Positions 25,697-36,841 of a DNA stretch of 64,000 bases are shown one piece after another (position 1 is the first letter of the stretch; every line of letters begins with the position of its first letter). The stretch is from Ornithinibacter aureus (lineage in GTDB: Bacteria; Actinomycetota; Actinomycetes; Actinomycetales; Dermatophilaceae): assembly GCF_009858245.1 (NCBI RefSeq), contig NZ_VMSB01000001.1, forward strand, positions 3,477,623 to 3,541,622, written 5' to 3'. The position numbers and the translations under genes are program-made. The notes below the pieces were generated by a model, which saw nothing but the letters and a program-made list of their open reading frames with translations, searched no databases and was not told where the DNA came from.

Positions 25697-26836
25697 TCAG
25701 GGGCGGTGCAGGAGCTCCCAGTGCAGGGCGTCGACGGCCCTTCCGCCGGGCAGCACGTCGGCAGCGGTCTCCCGCCCCCAGCTGGTGAACCCGAGTCGGT
25801 CGAGCACGGCGTTGCTCGCCGCGTTGTCCTCGGCGGTCTGGGCCACCAGCCGGCGCATCCCGAGTCCGCCCTCGCCCCGGGGCGTGAACGCGTGCTCGAC
25901 GACGGCCTGCGCAGCAGCGCTCGCCACGCCGCGACCGCGGGCACTGGGCAGCACCTGGTACCCGAGCTCGGCGGTGTCGTCGTCCAAGGTGCCCTCGGTG
26001 ACGAACACGAGCACCTCGCCCAACGCGGCATCCGACTCGGCGTCGGCGATGCACCAGCTCTGGGTCACGCCGAGCGACATCCGCTCGCGGCGCACGAGCA
26101 GCCAGTCGGCAAAGGTGTCGGCGTCGAGCACGCCCCGCGCCGGCATGTGGTGCGCCGGTTGGTCACGGCCCTCAAGATGTCTGACGTCGTCGTCGCTCCA
26201 CGGGCGCAGCAGGATGCCGTTGCCCCCGTCCGCGGTGAGCAGCGGCGGGTCGGCCCACGGGGTCCGGGGTTCCATGACGTCGTCGGCGCCCAGGCTGCCC
26301 CGCCACATGTCGATCGCGGTGCCGCCGGCAGGGTCGGCCGAGGCCTGGGGGGTGGTGCCGTGGTGGGTGAACCCGCAAGCCCACGCCACCCGCCACGACG
26401 CGAAGTTGCCGCGCTCGGCCTCCCAGTGCAACCGGACCCCGCCCTGCGCGAACCACCACCGGCAGACCAGGCGCAGGGCACCGGCCATCAGGCCCTGGCC
26501 CCGCCCGTCGGGGTGCAACCCGTACCCGATGCTGGCCGCGCCCCCCGCGATGGGGCGCACGTCGATGGTGCCGAGAAAGCGTGCCTGCGGGTCCGCGGCA
26601 TCCGAGATCGCCCAGAGCCGGTTGCCGTCCTCGGCCAGCCAGCCGGACTCGATGAACGCGAGGAACTCGCGGGCCTGCTCCAGCGAGTACGGCCTGGGCA
26701 CGGTCGTCCACCGCACGCTCTCGGGGTCGATGGACTGCTCGACGATGGCCCCGGCATCGTCGGGGCGGTGGGCGCGAAGGCGCACCACGCCGTCGGTGAG
26801 CTCGGGCACGCAGCCGGGAAACGGCATCCTCGTCAT
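25697..26836 (-). CDS. Tandem GNAT acetyltransferase
   Basis: This 379-residue protein contains two GNAT domains. The first half runs from [16 protein letters not shown] to HHGTTPQ, with a CoA-loop-like [15 protein letters not shown]. The second half runs from [11 protein letters not shown] to LGFTSWG, with [16 protein letters not shown]. Each acetyl-CoA pyrophosphate loop (RGxGxA/M) looks intact. Substrate is unknown. The ATG at 26836 follows GGGTGGGGGC; an ATG three codons further in is an alternative. It is divergent from secA. The fused double-domain form is common for actinobacterial small-molecule or peptide acetyltransferases, so both halves may be active. Confidence 0.85.
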   Translation of the reverse strand: MTRMPFPGCVPELTDGVVRLRAHRPDDAGAIVEQSIDPESVRWTTVPRPYSLEQAREFLAFIESGWLAEDGNRLWAISDAADPQARFLGTIDVRPIAGGAASIGYGLHPDGRGQGLMAGALRLVCRWWFAQGGVRLHWEAERGNFASWRVAWACGFTHHGTTPQASADPAGGTAIDMWRGSLGADDVMEPRTPWADPPLLTADGGNGILLRPWSDDDVRHLEGRDQPAHHMPARGVLDADTFADWLLVRRERMSLGVTQSWCIADAESDAALGEVLVFVTEGTLDDDTAELGYQVLPSARGRGVASAAAQAVVEHAFTPRGEGGLGMRRLVAQTAEDNAASNAVLDRLGFTSWGRETAADVLPGGRAVDALHWELLHRP

Positions 26837-26944
26837 GCCCCCACCCAACCATCCGGCTCCTCACCGGGGAACCGCATTTTGTGCTGCGTCGTTGGCCTGA
26901 CCGGTGAGTCGGACACGGGTCCGGCGGCCGTCCGCCTGCTCGAC

Positions 26945-26950
26945 TACCCT
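26945..26950 (+). promoter_or_regulatory. Possible -10 box for secA
   Basis: TACCCT lies about 60 bases before the secA start and would give a short leader carrying the GAGGAG site. No clear -35 box is visible. Confidence 0.3.
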
Positions 26951-27010
26951 AGGCAGGTCCACCCCGTGGTGGTCACTGCCGCACGTCCGCTGCCTGAGGA
27001 GTCCCCTGCC

Positions 27011-29956
<2,946 letters not shown>

Positions 29957-29976
29957 GCGGTCGGGCGCCAGCCACT

Positions 29977-30023
29977 GACGTCGGGGCAGACGTGACCACC
30001 TGGTCACAGCTGCCCCGGCGTCG
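29977..30023 (+). terminator. Terminator hairpin of secA
   Basis: GACGTCGGGGCAG pairs with CTGCCCCGGCGTC, with an inner stem GTGACCA/TGGTCAC, making a long stem with a two-base loop. It begins 20 bases after the secA stop. Confidence 0.75.
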
Positions 30024-30222
30024 TCGTTCCTCGGTGGGTGTCGAGGTCACCCCGGCAGGGTGATTCGCCGGCTGGCCACCGGCCCTTGCCGCCCTCGCTG
30101 CGTTGGCGATCGCCGCCCTGTTCAGCACCGGCAGCCTGCCCACCCGACAGGGGCAGTCAGGCGCGGACGCGAAGGTGCCCGCAGGCTCGGCGTAGCCGCT
30201 CCGCCTGCGCGCTCAGGTCGGC
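30024..30222. other. Intergenic stretch after secA
   Basis: No convincing gene was found. A short plus-strand frame (about 30060-30197) encodes a hydrophobic Ala/Leu stretch ending in SGADAKVPAGSA but has no start codon, so it may be a remnant of a membrane protein gene. Confidence 0.4.
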
Positions 30223-30798
30223 TCAGCCGATCTGGAGGGCGGTGACCCGCCACTTCCCGTCCTGACCCTCGAGGCGCATCGCCACGGCACGCACCCTCGA
30301 TCCGTGCTGGAGCACCACGGCGGCCTCGATGACTCCGTCGACGGGCTCGCACACTCGCACCCTGAGCACGCTCAGGCGTTGGCGGGTCGTGCGGGCGCCG
30401 GGGTTGGCCGCCCGCCGGGCAGCGAGGGCGCTGCGTCGCGCGACCACGGCGTAGACCTCGGGGGAGGTCCACCGCACCACCTGAGGGGCGGGTCGCAGCC
30501 CGGTCATCACCTCGATCAGCGCGTGGGTGATGCGTCCTGCCCACCATGTCGGGTCGGGAAGGTCGTCTCGCGCCGTGCGCTGGGGGCCGAACAGCGTGTC
30601 GTCGGATGCCGTGTCGAACGAGACAGCGAGCGTCCCCTGGACGTAGCCGGAGTTGGCGAGCCGCTCCTGCTGGGCCTGCCGGGAGCGGCGCATCGCCTCA
30701 TCGAGGGCGAGCGGCTCGGGGAGCACGCGAAGGCGGGCTGGCGTGGATCGGGCCTGGGCGGGTCGAGGCAGCGCGGCGCGGGCCGGTGAGGCACTCAC
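30223..30798 (-). CDS. Rv3235 family protein (DUF6459-like)
   Basis: This 191-residue protein has the actinobacterial pattern of M. tuberculosis Rv3235. An Arg/Ala-rich N-terminal part is followed by a domain containing ITHALIEVMTGLRPAPQVVRWTSPEVYA, a basic helix and the C-terminal strand region (VRVCEPVDGVIEAAVVLQHGSRVRAVAMRLEG in pieces, ending WRVTALQIG). Function is unknown. The GTG overlaps the upstream LysM gene's stop as GTGA, so the two are coupled. Its position near secA matches the M. tuberculosis order. Confidence 0.75.
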   Translation of the reverse strand: MSASPARAALPRPAQARSTPARLRVLPEPLALDEAMRRSRQAQQERLANSGYVQGTLAVSFDTASDDTLFGPQRTARDDLPDPTWWAGRITHALIEVMTGLRPAPQVVRWTSPEVYAVVARRSALAARRAANPGARTTRQRLSVLRVRVCEPVDGVIEAAVVLQHGSRVRAVAMRLEGQDGKWRVTALQIG

Positions 30799-31634
30799 GG
30801 GACTCTCACCTCTGGTGCGCGCAGCACCTGACCGGGGAGGATGAGATCCGGGTCGTCGCCGATGACGGCACGGTTCGCGTCGAACCACGCGGGCCACGCC
30901 TGCGCGATCTCGGCGTCGGACGCGTTGGGGCCGAGGTGGCGCGCGGCGATGCTCCACAAGGTGTCTCCGCGGTGCACCACGACGTCCACGGGGGCGTCGA
31001 CGGCAGCGTTCGGTGTTCGGCTGAGGAGCCCGACGTCGGCCTGGGGCCGAACCGTCGGGGCAGTCGGGACCCACGAGGGGTCCGGAAGGGCGTGGAAGCC
31101 GGGGTCGGGCAGGGAGGGGGCCACGGCATCCGGACTGGGCGTGGGGGTGCCCGTGGGTTCGGTGAGTGAAGGCGCGGGGGAGGGGTGCGCAGGGGACGGT
31201 GGTGCAGGGGTCGCCGGAGCCGTCGAGGACTGGGAGATCGAGATCGACGGGGTGGGTGGCTCGGCGACCGCGGCACCCGGAGCCACACCAGCCACCACCC
31301 CGACCCCGAGGACGAACGCGGCGGTCTGCCGGAGCAGCCGCGGCGTCACGATGTCCGCGACGACCTGTGCTCCCCGGCCGAGCGACCCCGGCACCCGGGC
31401 CAGCAGGCTCAGCGTCAGCCCCAGCGCGAGCCACAGCACGCAGGCCAGCGCGACGGCCGCGGTGATGCCCACGAGCAGCTCATCGGCGCGGGCCGGACCG
31501 CCGGTGCCCACTGCCGCGACCGTGCGCTCGACGACGCGCCACAGCACCACCGCGACAGCCGCCGAGGCGCCGAGGCCGAGGAGGCCCCGGACGGCGACGA
31601 CCATCGGTTTGATGCCGTTTGGTGATGTTTGCAT
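30795..31634 (-). CDS. Membrane protein with C-terminal LysM domain
   Basis: This is a 279-residue protein. Three hydrophobic segments lie in residues 10-135 and a Pro/Ser/Thr-rich linker spans about 140-215. A LysM peptidoglycan-binding module follows at about 220-275 (VHRGDTLWSIAARHLG to LILPGQVL). It is likely anchored in the membrane with LysM on the wall side. ATG 31634 was chosen because the membrane segment follows soon after; the upstream extension has no support. It is coupled to the Rv3235-like gene. A role linking the wall to the neighbouring pilus-type genes is only a guess. Confidence 0.8.
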   Translation of the reverse strand: MQTSPNGIKPMVVAVRGLLGLGASAAVAVVLWRVVERTVAAVGTGGPARADELLVGITAAVALACVLWLALGLTLSLLARVPGSLGRGAQVVADIVTPRLLRQTAAFVLGVGVVAGVAPGAAVAEPPTPSISISQSSTAPATPAPPSPAHPSPAPSLTEPTGTPTPSPDAVAPSLPDPGFHALPDPSWVPTAPTVRPQADVGLLSRTPNAAVDAPVDVVVHRGDTLWSIAARHLGPNASDAEIAQAWPAWFDANRAVIGDDPDLILPGQVLRAPEVRVP

Positions 31635-31698
31635 GCTGATGACGGTAAACGGGCAGAACTGGCCCCGCAACCGGAGTGTGCTCGGCTGTGGACATCCC

Positions 31699-31704
31699 TA
31701 CAGT
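31699..31704 (+). promoter_or_regulatory. Leaderless -10 box
   Basis: TACAGT ends 6 bases before the ATG at 31711, with no ribosome binding site. A TGTCCACAGCC word (minus strand, about 31685-31696) lies immediately upstream. Confidence 0.5.
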
Positions 31705-31710
31705 GGCGCC

Positions 31711-32346
31711 ATGAGGTGGGAGGGACTCTTTGCAGACCTCGAGGGGCAGTTGGCGGCGGAGGAACGGCGCGAACTCGACGACGAGGTGGCCGAACGCACG
31801 CGCCGCGAGCGGGCGCTCGTCACGTTGTCCGACCGCCTGGCCGGCGCCGTGGGGACGACGGTGCGGCTGGGGCTCGGTGCCGGGCTGCGCGTGCAGGGTG
31901 AGGTCGCTGACCTGGGCGACGGGTGGGTGCTGCTGCGTGACCCGGCAGTCGGTCGCGAGCACCTCGTTCCGACCGCCGCCGTGGTCACGGTGAGTGCACT
32001 CGGGGCCCGCGTCGAGGCGGCCCGGGCCGCGCGCCGGTTCGGGCTCGGGTACGCCCTGCGGGCCCTCTCACGAGATCGGGCGACGGTGGCGATGAGCCTG
32101 TCAGGGGTGGGTGTCACCGCAGGAGCGGGGGTCGGTGTCGGGCCGGGTGCAGGGCCGGGGTCCGGGGTCGGTTTTGGCTTCTCGGCGGCCGGGGGCTCGG
32201 TGCTGGTCGGCACGATCGACGCCGTGGGAGCCGACCACCTCGACCTCGCCGAGCACCCTGAGGGGGTACCTCGCCGCCGAGGGAACGTGACCGCCATGAC
32301 GACGGTGCCCTTCCACGCGCTGCTGCTCGTGGAGTCGCGCCGCTGA
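31711..32346 (+). CDS. Conserved hypothetical protein
   Basis: This 211-residue protein begins MRWEGLFADLEGQLAAEERRE, a pattern I associate with an unnamed actinobacterial family. An N-terminal charged helix is followed by a small beta domain (LRVQGEVADLGDGWVLLRD) repeated in form near the C-terminus (SVLVGTIDAVGADHLDLAE), with a Gly-rich linker between them. No membrane segment or catalytic motif is evident. A TACAGT box ends 6 bases upstream of the ATG, indicating leaderless expression. It faces the excisionase-like gene convergently with a 6-base gap. Confidence 0.6.
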   Translation: MRWEGLFADLEGQLAAEERRELDDEVAERTRRERALVTLSDRLAGAVGTTVRLGLGAGLRVQGEVADLGDGWVLLRDPAVGREHLVPTAAVVTVSALGARVEAARAARRFGLGYALRALSRDRATVAMSLSGVGVTAGAGVGVGPGAGPGSGVGFGFSAAGGSVLVGTIDAVGADHLDLAEHPEGVPRRRGNVTAMTTVPFHALLLVESRR

Positions 32347-32352
32347 GCGCAG

Positions 32353-32589
32353 TCAGGCTCGGTGGTCGTCGTGCTCGCCGAGGTCTGAGCGGGTCAAGAC
32401 GAGGTCGCGGGTCTGCGCGTACATGCGCTGGATGTACGCCTCGAGCTCGACGGTCTCGACCCGCCACTGACCCCGGCCCCCGACCTTGATCGCGGGCAGG
32501 TCACCACTGCGGACGAGCGCATAGGCCTGTGCTGCAGAGATGTCGAGGATCTCGGACACCTCGGTCAGGGGAAGGAAACGGCGGGCCAC
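32353..32589 (-). CDS. Excisionase-like helix-turn-helix DNA-binding protein
   Basis: This 78-residue protein has a MerR/excisionase-type winged helix: PLTEVSEILDISAAQAYALVRSGDLPAIKVGGRGQWRVE, read here in two pieces (recognition helix near residues 8-25, wing near 30-45). A C-terminal tail with a short amphipathic stretch follows. Such proteins are usually chromosomal transcription factors in actinobacteria rather than phage excisionases. The GTG start lies 6 bases after a weak CACACT box, and two TCCACAGG words lie within 51 bases upstream. It is divergent from the CpaB-like gene, which it might regulate. Confidence 0.75.
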   Translation of the reverse strand: MARRFLPLTEVSEILDISAAQAYALVRSGDLPAIKVGGRGQWRVETVELEAYIQRMYAQTRDLVLTRSDLGEHDDHRA

Positions 32590-32604
32590 GTCGTCAGTGT
32601 GCCA

Positions 32605-32640
32605 TCCACAGGGTGGGTTCCTCGGCGGGTTGTCCACAGG
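32605..32640. promoter_or_regulatory. Pair of TCCACAGG words between divergent genes
   Basis: TCCACAGG occurs at 32605-32612 and 32633-32640; the second is part of GGTTGTCCACAGG, a perfect DnaA-box core TTGTCCACA. They lie between the excisionase-like gene and the CpaB-like gene. Confidence 0.5.
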
Positions 32641-32691
32641 GTGCTGCGCTCGGCAGGCGAGATGCGGGCAGGTCCACCACAATCGGTGCCC

Positions 32692-33363
32692 ATGACCGAT
32701 CTGCCGACTCCCACCGCCTCCCGACTGCGGCCGCCGTCCTGGCGCGACTCACGCCTCATCATCGGCGTGCTCCTCGTGCTGTTGTCGACCGTCCTCGGCT
32801 CGGTGGTCGTGGCCCGGGCCGACGATCGCGTGCCCGTCTACGCGGCCAAGGGGGAGGTCGCGCCGGGTCAGCAGCTCACGGCGGCCGACGTCGTGCGGGT
32901 CGACGTCCTGCTCGGTGACGGTGCGGTGGGTTACCTGCCTGCCGACGGCCCTCTTCCTGACGACACCTGGGCACTTCGCCCCCTGCGCCCCGGCGAGCTC
33001 ATCCCCCAGGCCGCGGTCGGCAGGTCGGATGCCGTGACGGTGCAGCTCGTCGCGCTGCTCGTCGACTCGACGTCGGCCTCGGCCCTGACGGCCGGTTCGG
33101 TCGTCGACGTGTACGTCAACCGCCCCAAGGAGGGCACGACGATCGGCCTGCCCACCTACGCCGGGCCCGAGCGCGTGCTCGAGGGTGTGTCGGTGGTGCG
33201 CGTCGCAGGTGAGGACGACGTCCTCGGGGGCGCCACGGCATCCCGCGCGGTCCAGGTGATGGTGCCGCGAGAAGCCGTGCGCGACCTCGTCGCCGATGTC
33301 GACCTCGGCGCCCGGATCACCCTCGTGCCGGTGCCCGGCGGCGCCGCGGCGGCTGCCCCGTGA
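32692..33363 (+). CDS. SAF-domain protein, CpaB/RcpC-like
   Basis: This is a 223-residue protein with one N-terminal membrane helix (residues about 22-42). A SAF domain follows (YAAKGEVAPGQQLTAADV), then an RcpC/CpaB-type region (VVDVYVNRPKEG, VQVMVPREAV). CpaB proteins stabilise the outer parts of Flp/Tad pili in other phyla; in actinobacteria the single-membrane form probably works outside the cell membrane. It overlaps the CpaE-like ATPase start as GTGA. The pair sits 27 kb from the main Tad operon. A CACAAT box ends 8 bases before the ATG. Confidence 0.78.
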   Translation: MTDLPTPTASRLRPPSWRDSRLIIGVLLVLLSTVLGSVVVARADDRVPVYAAKGEVAPGQQLTAADVVRVDVLLGDGAVGYLPADGPLPDDTWALRPLRPGELIPQAAVGRSDAVTVQLVALLVDSTSASALTAGSVVDVYVNRPKEGTTIGLPTYAGPERVLEGVSVVRVAGEDDVLGGATASRAVQVMVPREAVRDLVADVDLGARITLVPVPGGAAAAAP

Positions 33364-34814
33364 CCAGCGTCCTCGCGGCCCTCACCGACCGCCACGAGGC
33401 CGAGTTCGTCCGGTCGCTCGAGGCCGCGCCCGACCTCGAGCTCGTGCGGCGGTGCGCCGACGTTGCCGAGCTGCTGTCGGCCGGGGCCGCCGGTGCCGCG
33501 CGCGTCGCCGTCGTCTCACCCGACCTGCGTGGCCTCGACCGTGACGCGCTGCGCCACCTCGCCGGGCACGGCGTACGCGTCGCGGGTCTGGTGGCACCCG
33601 GCGACGACGAGGGGGAGCGGCGGCTGCGCCAGCTCGGCGTGACGCTGATCCTCACGCCGGGGGAGTCGCCGGATGCCGTCTCCCTCGCCCTGTGCGGGTT
33701 GGCCGGCGACCTGGCCCCGTCGGGTGCGGGGCGGTCCGGCGGCGGGGGCGGCGGCACCGGGGAGGACGACGGCGGTGGCGCGGGGAGCCCGTGGGGTGTG
33801 GACGAGGCGGGAAACCCCGTACTCGATGGCGGGCAGCGGCTCGTCGGCACCGGCCACGACCCCACGGCCGAGCACGAGGACGGCTCCGAGGGTGACGTGC
33901 CGACCCCGATCACCGTGGTCTGGGGCCCGACGGGAGCCCCGGGGCGCACCACCGTGGCCGTGACGCTGGCGGCGCACCTGGCCGCCGGGGGAGTGCGCAC
34001 CCTGCTCGTCGACCTCGACACGTGGGGAGCCAGCGTGGCCCAGGTGCTCGGTCTGATCGACGAGGCCCCGGGCGTCGCCGCGGCGGCGCGGGCCTCCGAG
34101 CAGGGCTCGCTAGACGCCGTCGGCCTGGCGCGGGTCGCGCCCGAGGTGGTACCCGGCCTGCGCGTGCTCACCGGGCTGCCGAAGGCTGAGCGCTGGCCCG
34201 AGCTGCGGGCGGCCGCGATCGAGGACGTCCTCCGGCTGGCCCGGCAGGTCGTCGAGCACGTCGTCATCGACGCCGGCTTCGCCCTCGAGGACGACGAGGA
34301 GCTGAGCTACGACACGGTCGCCCCGCGTCGAAACGCCACGACCCTGACCGCCCTCGAGCAGGCCGACCACCTCGTGGTCGTCGGGTCCGCCGACCCGGTC
34401 GGGCTGCAGCGGCTCGTGCGTGGCGTGCAGGAGGTCGCCGTGCTGCCCTCGCCACGACCTGTCATCGTCGTCAACAAGGTCCGCGCGTCCGTGGCCGGGG
34501 CACGTCCCGAGCGGGCGATCGCCGACGTCCTCGGCCGGTTCGCCGGCATGGAGAGCGTGCGGTTCCTGCCGTGGGTGCCCGACGACTGCGATGCAGCCCT
34601 GCTCGCCGGGCGCTCCCTGCTCGAGGTCGCGCCCCAAGGGGGGTTGACCTCGGAGTTGGCGGGCCTGGCGGTCGACCTCGACCCGCGGATGCCGTCGGCG
34701 GCGCGACCCAGAGGTCGCGGCCGCGGGCGTCGCCGGGCCCCTGCGTCGGGCCTGCGCGCAGCCGTCGGCAGTGCCACCGCGACCGTGCTGCCCGGGAGGC
34801 GGCGGGCGGTCTGA
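33360..34814 (+). CDS. CpaE/MinD-like ATPase with a receiver-like N-terminus
   Basis: This 484-residue protein has an N-terminal receiver-like domain (residues 1-120) and a Gly-rich linker of about 50 residues. A ParA/MinD-type domain follows. Its P-loop reads GPTGAPGRTT, so the usual signature Lys of the deviant Walker A (KGGxGKT) is missing. The second motif LLVDLDTWGASVAQ and HVVIDAGF are close to normal. The C-terminal 60 residues are Arg-rich. CpaE proteins position the pilus machine at the membrane. Coupling to the CpaB-like gene supports a pilus role. ATP hydrolysis may be altered by the P-loop change. Confidence 0.78.
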   Translation: MTSVLAALTDRHEAEFVRSLEAAPDLELVRRCADVAELLSAGAAGAARVAVVSPDLRGLDRDALRHLAGHGVRVAGLVAPGDDEGERRLRQLGVTLILTPGESPDAVSLALCGLAGDLAPSGAGRSGGGGGGTGEDDGGGAGSPWGVDEAGNPVLDGGQRLVGTGHDPTAEHEDGSEGDVPTPITVVWGPTGAPGRTTVAVTLAAHLAAGGVRTLLVDLDTWGASVAQVLGLIDEAPGVAAAARASEQGSLDAVGLARVAPEVVPGLRVLTGLPKAERWPELRAAAIEDVLRLARQVVEHVVIDAGFALEDDEELSYDTVAPRRNATTLTALEQADHLVVVGSADPVGLQRLVRGVQEVAVLPSPRPVIVVNKVRASVAGARPERAIADVLGRFAGMESVRFLPWVPDDCDAALLAGRSLLEVAPQGGLTSELAGLAVDLDPRMPSAARPRGRGRGRRRAPASGLRAAVGSATATVLPGRRRAV

Positions 34815-34826
34815 CACGATAGGGCC

Positions 34827-36257
34827 GTGGTAGACCGGCTCAGCTCCCTGGACACCTCGTTCCTGCACCTCGAGGACGCGACCACGCCGATGCACGTCGG
34901 CTCGGTGATGGTCTTCGACGCGCCCGAGGGCGGCTTCGACTACGAGAGCCTCGTGACCCTCATCAGCGAGCGGATCGCGCACGTGCCGCGCTACCGGCAG
35001 AAGATCAAGTCCGTCCCCGGTGGGCTGGCCAACCCGGTGTGGGTCGACGACAAGCACTTCGACATGAGCTACCACGTGCGGCGCAGCGCCCTGCCGCGAC
35101 CGGGCTCGGACGAACAGCTTGAGGAGCTCGTCGCCCGCATCCAGCCACGCCCCCTGGACCGCACCCGCCCCCTGTGGGAGGTCTACCTCGTCGAGGGCCT
35201 GGCCGAGGACCGGTTCGCGATCATCAGCAAGACCCACCATAGCCTCGTCGACGGCATCAGGGCCGTGGACATCGGCAACGTCCTCGTCGACGGAAACCCC
35301 ACGGCGAGCGACGGCATCCTCACCACGTGGCGCGCCCGCGCAGAACCGAGCAGCGTCGAACTCGTCGTCGGTGCGGTCGCCGAGGCGGTCCGCACCCCCA
35401 GCCAGGTCGTCGACACGGTCCAGCACGGCATCGCCGACGTGGGCAAGACCCTCGGCAAGGTGACCTCGGTCGCCAGTGAGGTCATCTCGACCCTGGCGCG
35501 GGTCTCCGCGCGGCCGGCGCCCGAATCGCCGCTCAACGCGTCGGTCGGGCGGGCGCGGCGCTACGTCATGATCGGCACCGACCTCGACGACTACCGCAAG
35601 ATCCGCACCCGGCTGGGCCAGGGAGCCTTCGCCGACGAGGTCACCGTCAACGACGTCATCCTCGCGACGATCGCCGGCGCCTTCCGCTCGTGGCTGCTCA
35701 CCCGCGGCGAGGCCGTCTACGGCGGCACGACCATCCGCGCCATGGTGCCGGTGTCGGTGCACGAGGGCCCCGAGGCCCCGACGGGCGCCCAGATGACGGC
35801 CTGCTTCGTCGACCTGCCGGTGGGCGAGCCCGGGCCGTCGATGCGCCTGCACCAGATCGCGTTCTCGATGCGCCAGCAGATGGAGGGCGGCGGGCGCCGC
35901 GCCGTCTCGGCCGACACCCTCGCCGGGCTCGGTGGCTTCGCACCCCCGACGATGCACGCCCTCGGTGCCCGCCTCGGCGGTGTGGTCTCCAAGCGCCTCT
36001 ACAACGTCGTCATCACCAACGTGCCCGGGCCGCAGACGCCGCTCTACGCGGCCGGTGCCCGCATGGTCTCCACCTACCCGGTGACGCCGCTCGGGCGGGG
36101 TCAGGCCCTGTCGATCGGGCTCACCTCGTACGACGGCGGCGTGTACTACGGCCTCTACGCCGACCGCGACGCCATGCCGGATGCCGACGTGCTCGGTCGC
36201 GGGGTCGTCGACTCGCTCCACGAACTGCTCGAGGCCCCCCGCCCCAAGACCCGCTGA
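34827..36257 (+). CDS. Wax ester synthase / diacylglycerol acyltransferase (WS/DGAT)
   Basis: This 476-residue enzyme transfers acyl groups from acyl-CoA to diacylglycerol or alcohols, making storage lipid. The catalytic HHxxxDG motif is present as THHSLVDG near residue 137. The family opening LSSLDTSFLHLEDATTPMHVG and the later NVPGPQTPLYAAG block are intact. Length is normal. The GTG start lies 12 bases after the CpaE-like stop. In M. tuberculosis a WS/DGAT (tgs3, Rv3234c) lies next to Rv3235, matching this neighbourhood. Whether it makes triacylglycerol or wax ester cannot be told from sequence. Confidence 0.92.
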   Translation: MVDRLSSLDTSFLHLEDATTPMHVGSVMVFDAPEGGFDYESLVTLISERIAHVPRYRQKIKSVPGGLANPVWVDDKHFDMSYHVRRSALPRPGSDEQLEELVARIQPRPLDRTRPLWEVYLVEGLAEDRFAIISKTHHSLVDGIRAVDIGNVLVDGNPTASDGILTTWRARAEPSSVELVVGAVAEAVRTPSQVVDTVQHGIADVGKTLGKVTSVASEVISTLARVSARPAPESPLNASVGRARRYVMIGTDLDDYRKIRTRLGQGAFADEVTVNDVILATIAGAFRSWLLTRGEAVYGGTTIRAMVPVSVHEGPEAPTGAQMTACFVDLPVGEPGPSMRLHQIAFSMRQQMEGGGRRAVSADTLAGLGGFAPPTMHALGARLGGVVSKRLYNVVITNVPGPQTPLYAAGARMVSTYPVTPLGRGQALSIGLTSYDGGVYYGLYADRDAMPDADVLGRGVVDSLHELLEAPRPKTR

Positions 36258-36294
36258 CCGACCACCGCGCCACCGCGCCACCCGAGGAGCCCGT

Positions 36295-36726
36295 ATGCCG
36301 CTCGCCCGCATCTACCTCCCGCTCACGTCTGCGGACCTTGCCGACCTGGCCGAGGGTCGCCCCGTGGGCCCGGCCCCGTTGGCTGCGCACGCCGTGACCC
36401 CGCTGCTCGGTCGCACCGGGCTGGTCGTCGACGAGGAGGAGCTCGAGCACGCCGCCTGGCTGGCGGCCACGAGGGAGGCGAGCGGGCTGACGCAGGGTGG
36501 CGCGGTGCGACGGGTCATCGCCGCGGCCGACGTCGACGTCGCCCTCGTGCTCCACCCGACCGACCCTGACGTGCCGTCGCGGGTCACCGTGGCCGCACCC
36601 ATCGAGCGTCGCCGGGTGGTGTCGTTCCACATCGACGAGCACGCCGGTGACACCGAACCGACCGACCTGCTCTGGTACGACGTCACCGAACTGGCCGACG
36701 TGCGCGACCTCGTCGACACCCCCTGA
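36295..36726 (+). CDS. Conserved hypothetical protein (possibly DUF6912)
   Basis: This 143-residue protein begins MPLARIYLPLTSADLADLAEG. It has a small alpha/beta pattern ending TDLLWYDVTELADVRDLV. I associate this with an actinobacterial family of unknown function (possibly DUF6912) but am not certain. No signal, membrane segment or catalytic motif is seen. The ATG has a GAGGAG site 5 bases upstream. It follows the WS/DGAT gene by 37 bases in the same direction and may be cotranscribed with it. Confidence 0.65.
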   Translation: MPLARIYLPLTSADLADLAEGRPVGPAPLAAHAVTPLLGRTGLVVDEEELEHAAWLAATREASGLTQGGAVRRVIAAADVDVALVLHPTDPDVPSRVTVAAPIERRRVVSFHIDEHAGDTEPTDLLWYDVTELADVRDLVDTP

Positions 36727-36841
36727 CCCCCGCGACCTTCGGCGAGCGAGGTTGCACACGCGCGTGGTGGGCGACAGAGTGGCGGGGTGAGCCCGGCGTG
36801 GGGACCCCACGCGTCAATCGACCCAAGGAGTGCCACATCCC

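Noticed and set aside
30060-30200. A short hydrophobic gene after secA
   Set aside because: The frame that looks protein-like lacks a start codon and a ribosome binding site; reported only as a possible remnant.
34110-36311. A 733-codon open frame antisense to the CpaE-like and WS/DGAT genes
   Set aside because: It spans two sense genes with clear motifs and shows shadow-frame composition.
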